In this document: piece by piece, positions 37,346 through 45,891 of the stretch
How positions within the stretch are numbered: the stretch's first letter is position 1
How the letters are laid out: each line of letters starts with the position of its first letter
DNA from: Thalassotalea litorea
Lineage (GTDB): Bacteria; Pseudomonadota; Gammaproteobacteria; Enterobacterales; Alteromonadaceae
Assembly (NCBI RefSeq): GCF_005843925.1
Contig: NZ_VCBC01000004.1
Coordinates: 186,001 to 250,000 of the forward strand
Direction of reading: 5' to 3'
Length of the DNA: 64,000 nt
Notes under the pieces: generated by a model
Told to the model about the DNA's origin: nothing
Seen by the model: the letters and a program-made list of their open reading frames with translations, nothing else
The model's database searches: none
Translations under genes and position numbers: made by a program

Positions 37346-38311
37346 ATGACGATTAAACTTGGCGTGGTAATGGATCCTATCGAAGCGGTGAAAATTGCCA
37401 AAGATTCGAGCATGGCAATGATGCTTGAAGCACAAAAACGTGGTTATCAACTGCATTACATTGAGATGAATGACTTATATCTGCTCCAGGGAGAGGCGCG
37501 AGCGACTACGAAAACGGTTCGTGTCTTTGACGATGCCCAAAAATGGTATGAATTTACCGGTGAGCAGGACATTCCTCTTACGGATTTGGATGCCATTATT
37601 ATGCGCAAGGATCCGCCATTTGATACCGAGTACATCTACGCAACGTATATGCTGGAACGCGCTGAGGCGCACGGTACCCTAATCGTGAATAAACCGCAGA
37701 GCCTGCGCGACTGTAATGAAAAACTATTTACCGCCTGGTTTCCTGAATTAACCGCTGCCACTTTAGTCACTCGAGATAGCCAACGGATAAGAGATTTTCA
37801 TCATCAGTATCAAGACGTTATTATTAAACCTCTGGATGGCATGGGGGGAGCATCGATTTTCAGAATGAAAAATGATGAAGCGAATGTCGGGGTAATTATT
37901 GAAACTTTGACGGCACATGGTAGCCAGTATGCTATGATCCAAGAGTACATGCCTGAGATTGTGGACGGTGACAAGCGCATCCTGATCGTAAATGGTGAGC
38001 CGATGCCTTATTGTCTGGCTCGTATTCCAGCCAAGGGTGAGACGCGAGGAAATCTGGCCGCTGGTGGTCGAGGTGAAGCGCGTCCCCTGTCAGCAAATGA
38101 TCGTCTGATCGCCGAGACCATAGCTCCAGAGCTGAAAAAACGTGGTTTATATTTTGTTGGTCTTGACGTTATCGGTGATAAAGTCACAGAAATCAACGTT
38201 ACCAGTCCAACCTGTATTCGCGAAATTGAAGCGGCATATCCAATTAATATCAGTGGTAAATTGATGGATGCCATTGAAGAAAACATCAACCAGAATTCGC
38301 CTCAACAATAA
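37346..38311 (+). CDS. gshB: Glutathione synthetase
   Basis: The 321-residue ATP-grasp enzyme joins gamma-glutamylcysteine and glycine. It begins MTIKLGVVMDPIEAVKIAKDSS; RKDPPFDTEYIYATYMLE (about 92-109), VIIKPLDGMGGASIF and FVGLDVIGDKVTEINVTSPTCIREIE follow in GshB order. Length matches E. coli (316). Confidence 0.97.
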   Translation: MTIKLGVVMDPIEAVKIAKDSSMAMMLEAQKRGYQLHYIEMNDLYLLQGEARATTKTVRVFDDAQKWYEFTGEQDIPLTDLDAIIMRKDPPFDTEYIYATYMLERAEAHGTLIVNKPQSLRDCNEKLFTAWFPELTAATLVTRDSQRIRDFHHQYQDVIIKPLDGMGGASIFRMKNDEANVGVIIETLTAHGSQYAMIQEYMPEIVDGDKRILIVNGEPMPYCLARIPAKGETRGNLAAGGRGEARPLSANDRLIAETIAPELKKRGLYFVGLDVIGDKVTEINVTSPTCIREIEAAYPINISGKLMDAIEENINQNSPQQ

Positions 38312-38370
38312 CAATAAACGCAAAGCCAGTGGCGACACTGGCTTCCTGGTCCAAGCATAGGAACATTTGC

Positions 38371-38925
38371 GTGCAAAGTTTAGAAAATCAGTTGTTGATT
38401 GCCATGCCCAGCCTTGATGACCCGTATTTCACCAAAACGGTGACCTACATTTGTGAGCACAATGAAAATGGCGCGATGGGATTGGTGATAAATATCCCTG
38501 TTCGTATCACCTTAAAAGAGCTGTTAAAGCAAATCGATTCGGAACAACCGTTAAAGGACGTCAGCAATCAAAGGGTGTTGGCGGGAGGGCCAGTCTCTCC
38601 TGATCGCGGTTTTGTTTTGCACAGTAGTCAACCTGGCTGGCATTCCTCACTGTCATTGCATGATGACATTATGATCACCACGTCAAAAGATATCTTACAA
38701 TCCTTTGGGACTGAACGCGCGCCAAAGCAGTTTATCGTTACCCTAGGTTATGCTGGTTGGTCAGCGGGGCAACTCGAACAGGAACTTCAGAAAAATTCTT
38801 GGCTAAATACGGATGCGGATAAACAGATATTGTTTGAAACGCCAATTGAGCTGCGCTGGCAGCGGGCGGCGGAAAAGCTAGGTATCGATTTAGGGCACCT
38901 GTCGAGTGAAGTAGGGCATGCGTAG
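38371..38925 (+). CDS. yqgE: YqgE/AlgH family protein (UPF0301)
   Basis: The 184-residue protein begins at GTG 38371 (VQSLENQLLIAMPSLDDPYF), which has AGGA eight bases upstream and gives the family length. The frame is open to an earlier GTG at 38329 that falls in a hairpin (38322-38340) and lacks a ribosome site. Motifs: TYICEHNENGAMGLVIN, GGPVSPDRGFVLH and LGYAGWSAGQLEQEL. Function unknown; AlgH affects alginate control in Pseudomonas. The family almost always sits beside ruvX. Confidence 0.93.
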   Translation: MQSLENQLLIAMPSLDDPYFTKTVTYICEHNENGAMGLVINIPVRITLKELLKQIDSEQPLKDVSNQRVLAGGPVSPDRGFVLHSSQPGWHSSLSLHDDIMITTSKDILQSFGTERAPKQFIVTLGYAGWSAGQLEQELQKNSWLNTDADKQILFETPIELRWQRAAEKLGIDLGHLSSEVGHA

Positions 38926-38944
38926 CGTTAAGCGATGAGGCTAA

Positions 38945-39224
38945 CGCCTTGTCACTGTTATCTACATAGGCTGGGTCGATGGCAAAAACGCGGATAATGC
39001 CTTGTTTTCGCTGATTGACGCGTCGATGGATAAAAGTGATTTTCTGGTGCGTTGCGTTGCGTTGCGTCGTGGACGCCATTGGCAATGCAGCAATTATCCT
39101 CAGCGCAGACTTAACTGGTTTAGTCACTTGGCCCTGTTGCCAGAGTCGTCAGGTATGTTTTTCTAATACAATTCCGTGGCAAAATATAAGTGAAGCTGTG
39201 GCTAACCTTGTACAACTCGAATAA
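38945..39224 (+). pseudogene. Possible frameshifted remnant between yqgE and ruvX
   Basis: The 350-base gap holds one open frame (38945-39163) reading for example DASMDKSDFLVRCVALRRG and QRRLNWFSHLALLPESS, then a stop. A second frame takes over near 39150 and reads SNTIPWQNISEAVANLVQLE to a stop at 39224. The two together read like one protein broken by a single frameshift. There is no good start codon. Family unknown; chance is a real alternative. Confidence 0.25.
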
Positions 39225-39275
39225 TCCTTTTAAACTTCTGATCCTACAAACCTCGATTTCCCTGGAGAAACACTT

Positions 39276-39710
39276 TTGCCCGCATCTATCGGTTCTCGCA
39301 CCGCACTTGGTTTTGATTATGGCACGAAACACATAGGTATTTCCGTAGGGCAGGAGTTCACCGGTACCGCCCGACCATTGAAAGCCATTAAGGCAAAAGA
39401 TGGTATTCCAAATTTCGATTTGATCCAGGCAATAATCAAAGAGTGGCAACCGGATATTTTGGTCGTTGGATTGCCATTAAATATGGATGGTACCGAGCAA
39501 CCGTTTACCGCCAGAGCAAAAAAGTTTGCGAATCGATTACATGGCAGGTTCGGACTTGAAGTAGTCATGCAGGATGAGCGACTGACTACAGCCGATGCAA
39601 AGCAAAGTTTATTTGCCCAGGGTGGGTACCGGAATTTACAAAAAGATAATATCGATTGTCAATCTGCCGTGGTAATTTTAGAAAGCTGGTTTGAAAGCCA
39701 ATACCTTTAA
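39276..39710 (+). CDS. ruvX: Holliday junction resolvase-like / pre-16S rRNA nuclease YqgF
   Basis: The 144-residue RNase H-fold protein starts at a TTG with GGAG nine bases upstream; no other start is available. [18 protein letters not shown] carries the first catalytic Asp, [23 protein letters not shown] follows, and [14 protein letters not shown] carries the acidic pair. It matures the 5' end of 16S rRNA. Its stop overlaps the stop of the converging TPR/GGDEF-like gene by three bases. Confidence 0.95.
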   Translation: MPASIGSRTALGFDYGTKHIGISVGQEFTGTARPLKAIKAKDGIPNFDLIQAIIKEWQPDILVVGLPLNMDGTEQPFTARAKKFANRLHGRFGLEVVMQDERLTTADAKQSLFAQGGYRNLQKDNIDCQSAVVILESWFESQYL

Positions 39711-41731
39711 CTTTGGTTTAATTCCACTGGTTGGTCAGGAACTTGTTGGGTAGCGATTTCATTGTCTTGCTGATGCGTAACGTCATCGATAATCAACTTA
39801 TGACCTTTCGTTTGTGTCTTTACCGCCATTTTTGCCTGGCAATGGGCCAACAGCGCGTAGATGTTTTGTTTTCGCCCTTGAAGATTTACCAGCATACTCG
39901 TAGAGTGGTATGGAAACTTATACGTTAAAAAGATACTCGGGTTAAGTCGTTCGATTTGCTCAATCACTCTGCCTTGAATTTGTAATAATCGATGCATGTC
40001 TGTCGCGGGTAATAGCATAACCAACATACTACCCTTATAACGACCAATAAGGCTTGAGTGAGGAGCATTATTGCGTAGAATTTGCGATGTTTTTTCGATT
40101 AACCAGTCGGCTAAGTTATGACCATTGCGATAATTTATCTCGGATAATTGATCGAGTTGCAAACAAAACAGGCAAGCTTTTTGCTCATCCATACTCTGAA
40201 TATCTTTCCACTTGCTACTAAAGTGTTTGAGCAAATGCGCGCGATCGTATACCTGGGTTAAGTCATCAAGTTGTGATTTTTTCAAGATGGCTTCTTTTGA
40301 TTTACGAGTGCCAAATACACTCAAACCTAGGCCCAACACGACAAATATCCCTAGGCCTATATAGCCCAGGCTGATTAAGTTCTGCTTATTTAAGGTATCG
40401 ATTTCCTGATTGACGATACGAATCTGGCTGTTCTGCTTTGCCAGATGAATGCTCAGATCGGTAAACAACTGTTTATTTTTCTCTAATTCAAATTCAAGGT
40501 TTTGTCGCACCCCTTCCTGAGCACGCTGTTGGATAAAGTGAGTTTGCTGACGTTCTAATTTATCTGCCAGATAAATATAGGCCTGTTCTGGCGTTCCTTG
40601 GGATTTAGCCAGCTCCGCCATAATCTTAGACGCTTGATGGAGACTTGAATTGATCTTAAAAGATTCCGAATACGACATTGCCTTAGTGCCATAAAACCAG
40701 GCTTTTTGTGCATTTTCCATGCGATAATAACTTACCGCGAGGTGGGCATAAAATTCTGCCATATTCATCGGATAGTTATTCTGTTCGACGCTTGCCAGTC
40801 GAGATTCTAAGGTCTCAATAACCCAGGAATAGTTGGCTTCGCGAATCTGTAGTAACGCCATATCCGCTATTACCCCCTCAACAATAATGTTCTCTCCAAT
40901 GCTTGTACAAAAATTGAGGGTTGAGTGATACAAAACATCTTGCGGTGAGGTTTGGTCTAATCCGATTAAGGCATCTAGTTTGTGAGCAAACACTAAACAC
41001 TGTTGTCGTTTAGTTAATGGACGATTGGTAAGCCGGCCCAAATAATCTAATGCCTGACGATACGCGCCTAATTTATTATAAAAATAGCCGATACCCATTA
41101 ACGTTTTTGTATAGAGCTTTGGCTCAATGTCTGGGTGGCTTAATAGGGTAAGGATGCTGTCCAATTGCGAAAATGCTTGCTGATAATTCCGCTCTAGCAG
41201 GTGCAAATTTAATATATACGACAATGCTTGCAGGCGAGTATTAACATTCTTACTTGCGGAAAGCTGTGTAAATGCTGTTAACGATTGTTGATACTCACCA
41301 ATGAGTATCAAGTGATAAGCGCGTAGATATGAGTATTGCGCATGTTGTTGATTATCTAATGAACGCAGGGCAAGAATATCGAGTAATGCCTTGCTTAGCT
41401 CAATATCGGTAGAGCGATATTGTTCGGCATTGCGGAGTAAATCTTCGGTTGTCCACTGGGAATAATTATCGTTACCTGAATCAGCGGTGATTGCGGTTGG
41501 GTTATCTGCAGCCTGATTTGTAGCCCAAGCACTACCAATCAGATTTAACCCAAATAGTGTAATCACGATCATCGCTACAGTTTGCGGTTTTTTTTGCTGT
41601 GCTCTGGACAAGGAAAATTGTTTTCTATTGCCCCGCAAATACAAGCTGATACGTGGACCTTTATTGCAAAATATTTTGCTCAATAATGAACTCGAAGACA
41701 ACCACATTCCAGGCTTAAGCATCTTAAACAT
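39707..41731 (-). CDS. TPR membrane protein with degenerate GGDEF-like domain (copy 2)
   Basis: The 674-residue protein starts at ATG 41731, which has GGGGAGG six bases upstream and overlaps the stop of the preceding gene by 8 bases. Order: an N-terminal hydrophobic export segment ([20 protein letters not shown]), a periplasmic TPR-like helical region (about 75-400), a coiled coil, a membrane helix ([20 protein letters not shown]) and a cytoplasmic GGDEF-like domain. The active-site loop reads RYKGSM instead of GGDEF, so diguanylate cyclase activity is unlikely. It may sense or relay a signal. It is translationally coupled to copy 1. Confidence 0.75.
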   Translation of the reverse strand: MFKMLKPGMWLSSSSLLSKIFCNKGPRISLYLRGNRKQFSLSRAQQKKPQTVAMIVITLFGLNLIGSAWATNQAADNPTAITADSGNDNYSQWTTEDLLRNAEQYRSTDIELSKALLDILALRSLDNQQHAQYSYLRAYHLILIGEYQQSLTAFTQLSASKNVNTRLQALSYILNLHLLERNYQQAFSQLDSILTLLSHPDIEPKLYTKTLMGIGYFYNKLGAYRQALDYLGRLTNRPLTKRQQCLVFAHKLDALIGLDQTSPQDVLYHSTLNFCTSIGENIIVEGVIADMALLQIREANYSWVIETLESRLASVEQNNYPMNMAEFYAHLAVSYYRMENAQKAWFYGTKAMSYSESFKINSSLHQASKIMAELAKSQGTPEQAYIYLADKLERQQTHFIQQRAQEGVRQNLEFELEKNKQLFTDLSIHLAKQNSQIRIVNQEIDTLNKQNLISLGYIGLGIFVVLGLGLSVFGTRKSKEAILKKSQLDDLTQVYDRAHLLKHFSSKWKDIQSMDEQKACLFCLQLDQLSEINYRNGHNLADWLIEKTSQILRNNAPHSSLIGRYKGSMLVMLLPATDMHRLLQIQGRVIEQIERLNPSIFLTYKFPYHSTSMLVNLQGRKQNIYALLAHCQAKMAVKTQTKGHKLIIDDVTHQQDNEIATQQVPDQPVELNQS

Positions 41732-44144
41732 CAACCGCCTCCCCGCTAACCTTTTGGTATGACTGCGCTTTGTCACTTTGTGCGTCATTATCTCGATAGG
41801 TGACATTGGTATCGCGTTGCGCTTGCTTAAATAGCGTTGAAGATTGGTTATCCTGGTAACTGGGACTTTCAATAATTGTTAGAGGGCAATAGGCAACCAT
41901 TGCATTTTTATTTTTTCCTGAGGCCAATTCAGTGGAGAGGCTTCCTAACTCACCGTTTGACGCGTGATTTAGGTTGTTTTCCGAATTGCCTAGCGCTGAG
42001 TCATTTGTGGTTGCCTGTAATGCAGCAATTAAATCCATCATAATGTAACGGAAACGATAGCCGCTGTTTTCACTATGGGTTACACCTATTCGAATATTAT
42101 CGATGCCCAGTTTTGCGGTTAGTTTTTTCTGCAGCTGGGCAGCAAATATCATTGAATGTTCTTTATCAACTTGGTTGTAGAGCACGATAAATTGTCGCTG
42201 ACTTGCCCGCGCAATCATCATTGACTGGTGTTTTGGTTGGTCGTCATGATCGTTAAATAACGCGTGATATACCATTTTTAGCTTAGCGCAAGCGCTTGAG
42301 TTTTTGTTGCATCTATTGATTTGTTTAACGCCAAGTTCACTGTTTCCTAAAGACGATATTGTAGCGACCGTTTGTTGCTCCAATAATTGTTGCTGATATT
42401 CCCATAAACGCTGCTTGGAGATATTGGCATGCAGAGTCCGGTCCATATCCGCTCGTTGATCTTGCCCGTGTTCTTGAATACCCGGTTTTTGAATATGCGT
42501 ATTTATTGAATTGGACGGCAGGGAATTGGCGTCTGAACTTGCAGGGTACTTTGCCATAGGCAATTGGATAATTAACGCGCTTACCGGGACTTTGGCTTTA
42601 TACCAGGTAGGCAGGCACTGTTCACAGATGTTTTCCAGTGCTTGTCGAGTCAGGGCTCCACTGGCGGCATCCAGTTGCAGACGTTTTTTTAATGGTGTAA
42701 TGATGAGAAGGTGGCGGCGCATAAACACGTAAAGCACAAGTATCACAATGGCCAGCGCGAGTAACGAAAACTGAATTGCGATCTGATGATGAAGGCTTTG
42801 TTGAAATACCTGCTGTACTGTCTGCTGATTTTCATTACTGGTTAACAGATTTTGTTTTAATTGCAGACGACTTTGTTCGTCTAACATTCGTGCCTGGTGC
42901 ATTTGCTCTCGGGCTTGAGCTTTAGCTAGACGTTCGTTACTTGTATATTCTTGATGACGTTGATATTGATGTAAAAAGTCAGATGCTTGCTGGTAATCCT
43001 GGTGTTGGAAAAAGTATTGAGCAAGCAATTTATAGCTCTCGGCTATATAGCGACTAGAACGGCCTGTGTCTTCGAGCCTAGCTAATTCAGCCATTAATTT
43101 AGGGACAGTGATTTTCGCCTGCTCGAGTCTATTCACGGTAAGTTGATAATTTAGAGTAACTCTCAACGTTTCAGCATAATGGTAATGATCGTTTGCCATC
43201 AATTGCGCATATTTATCGAACAATGCACCTACTTTTTGATGTTCATCGTGCTCCAAATAATATTCAATGACATTAAATAAAATGGCGTTAAACAGGAGTG
43301 CTTCTCCTATTGATAAACAGTCAAGTTTTGACTGATTAAAAATCGTTTCTATCGTTTTGAGACCCGCATGATTCTTTTCACTGTTAAATTGGTGCAGTCG
43401 AAATATGCAACGATCTCTGGGAGATAAATTTGCAATTGAAATATTCTCTAGAGTTTGCGAGGCAAGTGTATATTCACCAACAAAGTTGTAGAAATATGCG
43501 AGCATCAATTTGCTGATACTTTTGACTTGGCCGGTGGGCAAGTTGGCCAGGTTTTCTCTAATGTGCTTTTGCTGCTCAATGGCAAGTGCATAATCTTCAG
43601 TGATAATCGCAATATTCAAGATGTTGTAATTGGCTCTGGCACGCACCAACGGGTCGTTATTTTGAACTAAACGCTTATGCAGGATAAGCGCTTGAGGAAT
43701 ATTATTTGCCTGGGTTTCTTTTTGCGCATTTAAATACGTCCACTGAACTTGGTTACGTTCATTCAGACGCACTTTGTACGCGTTTAAAAATGCGTTCAGA
43801 GAGTTTACTAATTGAATAAATCCGAGGCTGTCTTTGGTACGGTTTGCTTCAATGCTGGGTAACTTCCCATGCAGCTCTTCATTGAATTGAGTCGTTAGCA
43901 GTTGTGATTGCTGTGAGCCTTGTGCATGCAAAATTGCTTTGGCTTGCTGCTGCCAACGTTTTCGCCAGTGCTCAAGCTCATCTAGTGTTTGTATCTGAGT
44001 CGTTGCCTGCAATGGTTGGACGACTTCGCTGCGGGCGTATCCCGATTGAAAGAGTAGTAATGTAATCGAAACCGTAAGTGCCAGTGTGATTGTTTTTTTA
44101 TGATACGAGCATTTTATAACGTTTGCTTCGCTCGCGGTTTTCAT
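41724..44144 (-). CDS. TPR membrane protein with degenerate GGDEF-like domain (copy 1)
   Basis: The 806-residue protein has the same plan as the next gene. It has a signal or anchor (ITLALTVSITLLLFQSGYA), a TPR-like periplasmic part (about 60-400), a coiled coil, a membrane helix (IAIQFSLLALAIVILVLYVF) and a GGDEF-like domain split by a low-complexity insert. The loop that should read GGDEF is ASQRQF, so catalysis is unlikely. The start is uncertain: ATG 44144 is the first Met before the signal, but the frame is open to a GTG at 44270. It lies downstream of the borosin precursor gene in the same direction. Confidence 0.7.
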   Translation of the reverse strand: MKTASEANVIKCSYHKKTITLALTVSITLLLFQSGYARSEVVQPLQATTQIQTLDELEHWRKRWQQQAKAILHAQGSQQSQLLTTQFNEELHGKLPSIEANRTKDSLGFIQLVNSLNAFLNAYKVRLNERNQVQWTYLNAQKETQANNIPQALILHKRLVQNNDPLVRARANYNILNIAIITEDYALAIEQQKHIRENLANLPTGQVKSISKLMLAYFYNFVGEYTLASQTLENISIANLSPRDRCIFRLHQFNSEKNHAGLKTIETIFNQSKLDCLSIGEALLFNAILFNVIEYYLEHDEHQKVGALFDKYAQLMANDHYHYAETLRVTLNYQLTVNRLEQAKITVPKLMAELARLEDTGRSSRYIAESYKLLAQYFFQHQDYQQASDFLHQYQRHQEYTSNERLAKAQAREQMHQARMLDEQSRLQLKQNLLTSNENQQTVQQVFQQSLHHQIAIQFSLLALAIVILVLYVFMRRHLLIITPLKKRLQLDAASGALTRQALENICEQCLPTWYKAKVPVSALIIQLPMAKYPASSDANSLPSNSINTHIQKPGIQEHGQDQRADMDRTLHANISKQRLWEYQQQLLEQQTVATISSLGNSELGVKQINRCNKNSSACAKLKMVYHALFNDHDDQPKHQSMMIARASQRQFIVLYNQVDKEHSMIFAAQLQKKLTAKLGIDNIRIGVTHSENSGYRFRYIMMDLIAALQATTNDSALGNSENNLNHASNGELGSLSTELASGKNKNAMVAYCPLTIIESPSYQDNQSSTLFKQAQRDTNVTYRDNDAQSDKAQSYQKVSGEAVDV

Positions 44145-44310
44145 CCGCAAGGTGTTGAAAATGTGCACGATTGTCGACTGAAAAAAAACGTAATAAGACT
44201 TCAAAGCCGAGCATAAGCGCTGAGATTGGGTAATCCCATTGCAGGTGCAGGATAAAGAAGAAAAGATCACAACACTGGCGCTTTTTCGCTAAACAACAAA
44301 TACTGAACAA

Positions 44311-44595
44311 TTACATTGCAATTGCTTGTTGAGAGGATGCCTGCTCGTTGTTGTCAGAAGTATCTTCTTCGTTATCGTCCGATTCTTCATCATCATCTTG
44401 ATGGACGATATTACATAGGTTTGGTGATAAGCCTAAAAGGGACTCCAAGGCCTGAGGATCCCCTTGCAAAATTGCTTCTTGGGTAAGCTCTGAAAGCTCT
44501 AGGTTTGCCATTTGTTTTTGCAGATTTTCTAACGTGTGCTCAGACAGATTCGCTTCTTCACCTAAACGCTCTAATAACTGGATAACATTGGACAT
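44311..44595 (-). CDS. Split-borosin precursor peptide (SonA-like)
   Basis: The 94-residue protein has three parts. Residues 1-57 are helical with MSNVIQLLERLGEEANLS at the start and AILQGDPQALESLLG at 41-55, a pattern shared with the binding domain of Shewanella SonA (LGxDAxL at the start and a GDxxxLxxLxG turn before the core). Residues 57-67 (LSPNLCNIVHQ) are the probable core to be N-methylated. Residues 67-94 are a very acidic tail. A methyltransferase of the matching family lies 236 bases upstream in the same direction. GGGA eight bases before the ATG supports the start. The assignment rests on layout and neighbour, not on an alignment search. Confidence 0.75.
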   Translation of the reverse strand: MSNVIQLLERLGEEANLSEHTLENLQKQMANLELSELTQEAILQGDPQALESLLGLSPNLCNIVHQDDDEESDDNEEDTSDNNEQASSQQAIAM

Positions 44596-44831
44596 AGGAT
44601 TTTCCCTTTATTGTTATTTTAATATTTTCGGGTGCAGCCAAAAATGATTTTATCGTTTACCACAAACTTCTATATTCCCACTATCGATCACAAGATAAAA
44701 GCTTTTTTATGTGATTATTTTTCACTTGATGTTTGTTCGCGTTCGCTTCTTAATCGAATTGCTTTTTATGTCTTCACAATCAAATCAGAAATTCCTTTGT
44801 TTCCTTAAAATGGGCAACAGCTAATCTTGTT

Positions 44832-45626
44832 TTATTTATGCCGATAGATACGATCAAGTTGCGCCAGTTTGGCTTGAATCCCGGCGTTTTTTTGCATTTG
44901 TGTACAGGGTGGGATCAACATTGTGGTGATCTGCGACGTTGGTGTCTGGGCAAATTCCGCCAGTGTAATCGGCGTGATACGGGGCGATTCGATGGCAAGC
45001 GTTGGCGCTTCGTATAGGATGATTTCATGATGCAAAGGGTAGTTTTGGTGCAATACTTCGACCAAAAGCTGTTTGTAGGGTTCCGAGGTGCTAAATTGAT
45101 GGCCAGAATCCCCCAATATTCCGACTTGCCAGAGTATTAGGTAAGCGCTGTTGTCGATAGGGCGGTGATAACGGATAAACTGATTTGCTTCGAAACTCGC
45201 ACAACCGTTTTTTCCGGGGTCGATGCCGCAATCCGCTAATAAACAATCATCCGCAGAAATTCCAGGAAGCATTTGTGCCAGATAACCTTCTTGTTTTGCT
45301 ATCGCAATGGCGGTGTGCGGCGGGGTGGCGAAAATTCCAGGGTGACCATAAAATGCACCCACAACCTTGTTTCCGTCCCTCACAGCATCGAGCATAACCG
45401 CAACCATTTTCTGATAGGTTTCGCTGCGAGGTTTCCCTTTCTGGTAGTACTGCTGCAGGTCATGAACATTTGAATTCATTTCCGTTAGCCACAAACGACC
45501 AAAACTGGAATTCATCGCACTAAAAACAATGTCTGCTTGTGTAATATGGTTGCGGGCGTTAGGAGTGAGGTGAGCACCTAAAGTGATACCTGTACCAACA
45601 CAGGTAAGACTGCCTTTTTTATTCAT
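44832..45626 (-). CDS. Split-borosin alpha-N-methyltransferase (SonM-like)
   Basis: The 264-residue enzyme has the tetrapyrrole (corrin/porphyrin) methylase fold. LTCVGTGITLGAHLT (8-22) is the first SAM-site strand and loop, FYGHPGIFATPPHTAI (92-107) the glycine-rich SAM loop, and LPGISADDCLLADCGIDPG (120-138) the dimer and SAM motif. LQQYYQKGKPRSETYQKMV holds Tyr60/61, Arg67 and Tyr71, which occupy the place of the catalytic Tyr/Arg/Tyr set of borosin enzymes. It ends in LLIPP. The whole sequence resembles SonM of Shewanella, which methylates backbone amides of a separate precursor. A tetrapyrrole substrate is less likely because no cobalamin or siroheme genes are near. Confidence 0.85.
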   Translation of the reverse strand: MNKKGSLTCVGTGITLGAHLTPNARNHITQADIVFSAMNSSFGRLWLTEMNSNVHDLQQYYQKGKPRSETYQKMVAVMLDAVRDGNKVVGAFYGHPGIFATPPHTAIAIAKQEGYLAQMLPGISADDCLLADCGIDPGKNGCASFEANQFIRYHRPIDNSAYLILWQVGILGDSGHQFSTSEPYKQLLVEVLHQNYPLHHEIILYEAPTLAIESPRITPITLAEFAQTPTSQITTMLIPPCTQMQKNAGIQAKLAQLDRIYRHK

Positions 45627-45847
45627 AATCTTTCCTTAATAAGCGCACCTAGCGAGCGGCTTTCGTTGCTGTCATTAAACGCAAATGCGATGAAATTGGC
45701 GTGGTTAAACCCATGTTCAATCAGCCGGTATTTGAAATCATTGCTCTAATCATTGTTTAAGTCACCGCGCTAATCATTGCTCATGTCATAGATTGAGTGA
45801 TGTTCCGCCAGTGTGGACGGAGATTTTATTGCTAAAACGCAGCAAAT

Positions 45848-45873
45848 AAAAAAGGACCCTAAGGTCCTTTTTC
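45848..45873 (-). terminator. Terminator of serA
   Basis: AAAGGACC / GGTCCTTT with a CTAA loop and flanking A and T runs lies 19 bases past the serA stop and isolates serA from the borosin genes downstream. Confidence 0.9.
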
Positions 45874-45891
45874 TATGCAATCGAGGGTCGA

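Noticed and set aside
39015..39224. 69-codon intact gene between yqgE and ruvX
   Set aside because: It starts at TTG without a ribosome site, and only its last third looks coding; recorded instead as a possible frameshifted remnant.
39707..44144. Two active diguanylate cyclases
   Set aside because: The GGDEF catalytic loop is replaced by ASQRQF and RYKGSM in the two proteins.
44098..44310. 70-codon minus-strand gene after the borosin precursor
   Set aside because: It overlaps the start of the TPR/GGDEF-like gene in another frame, has no clear ribosome site and its composition is not protein-like beyond a chance hydrophobic run.
44832..45626. Cobalamin or siroheme biosynthesis methyltransferase
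   Set aside because: The fold is shared, but the Tyr/Arg segment, the LLIPP end and the adjacent SonA-like small gene fit a borosin enzyme, and no corrin or siroheme genes are nearby.
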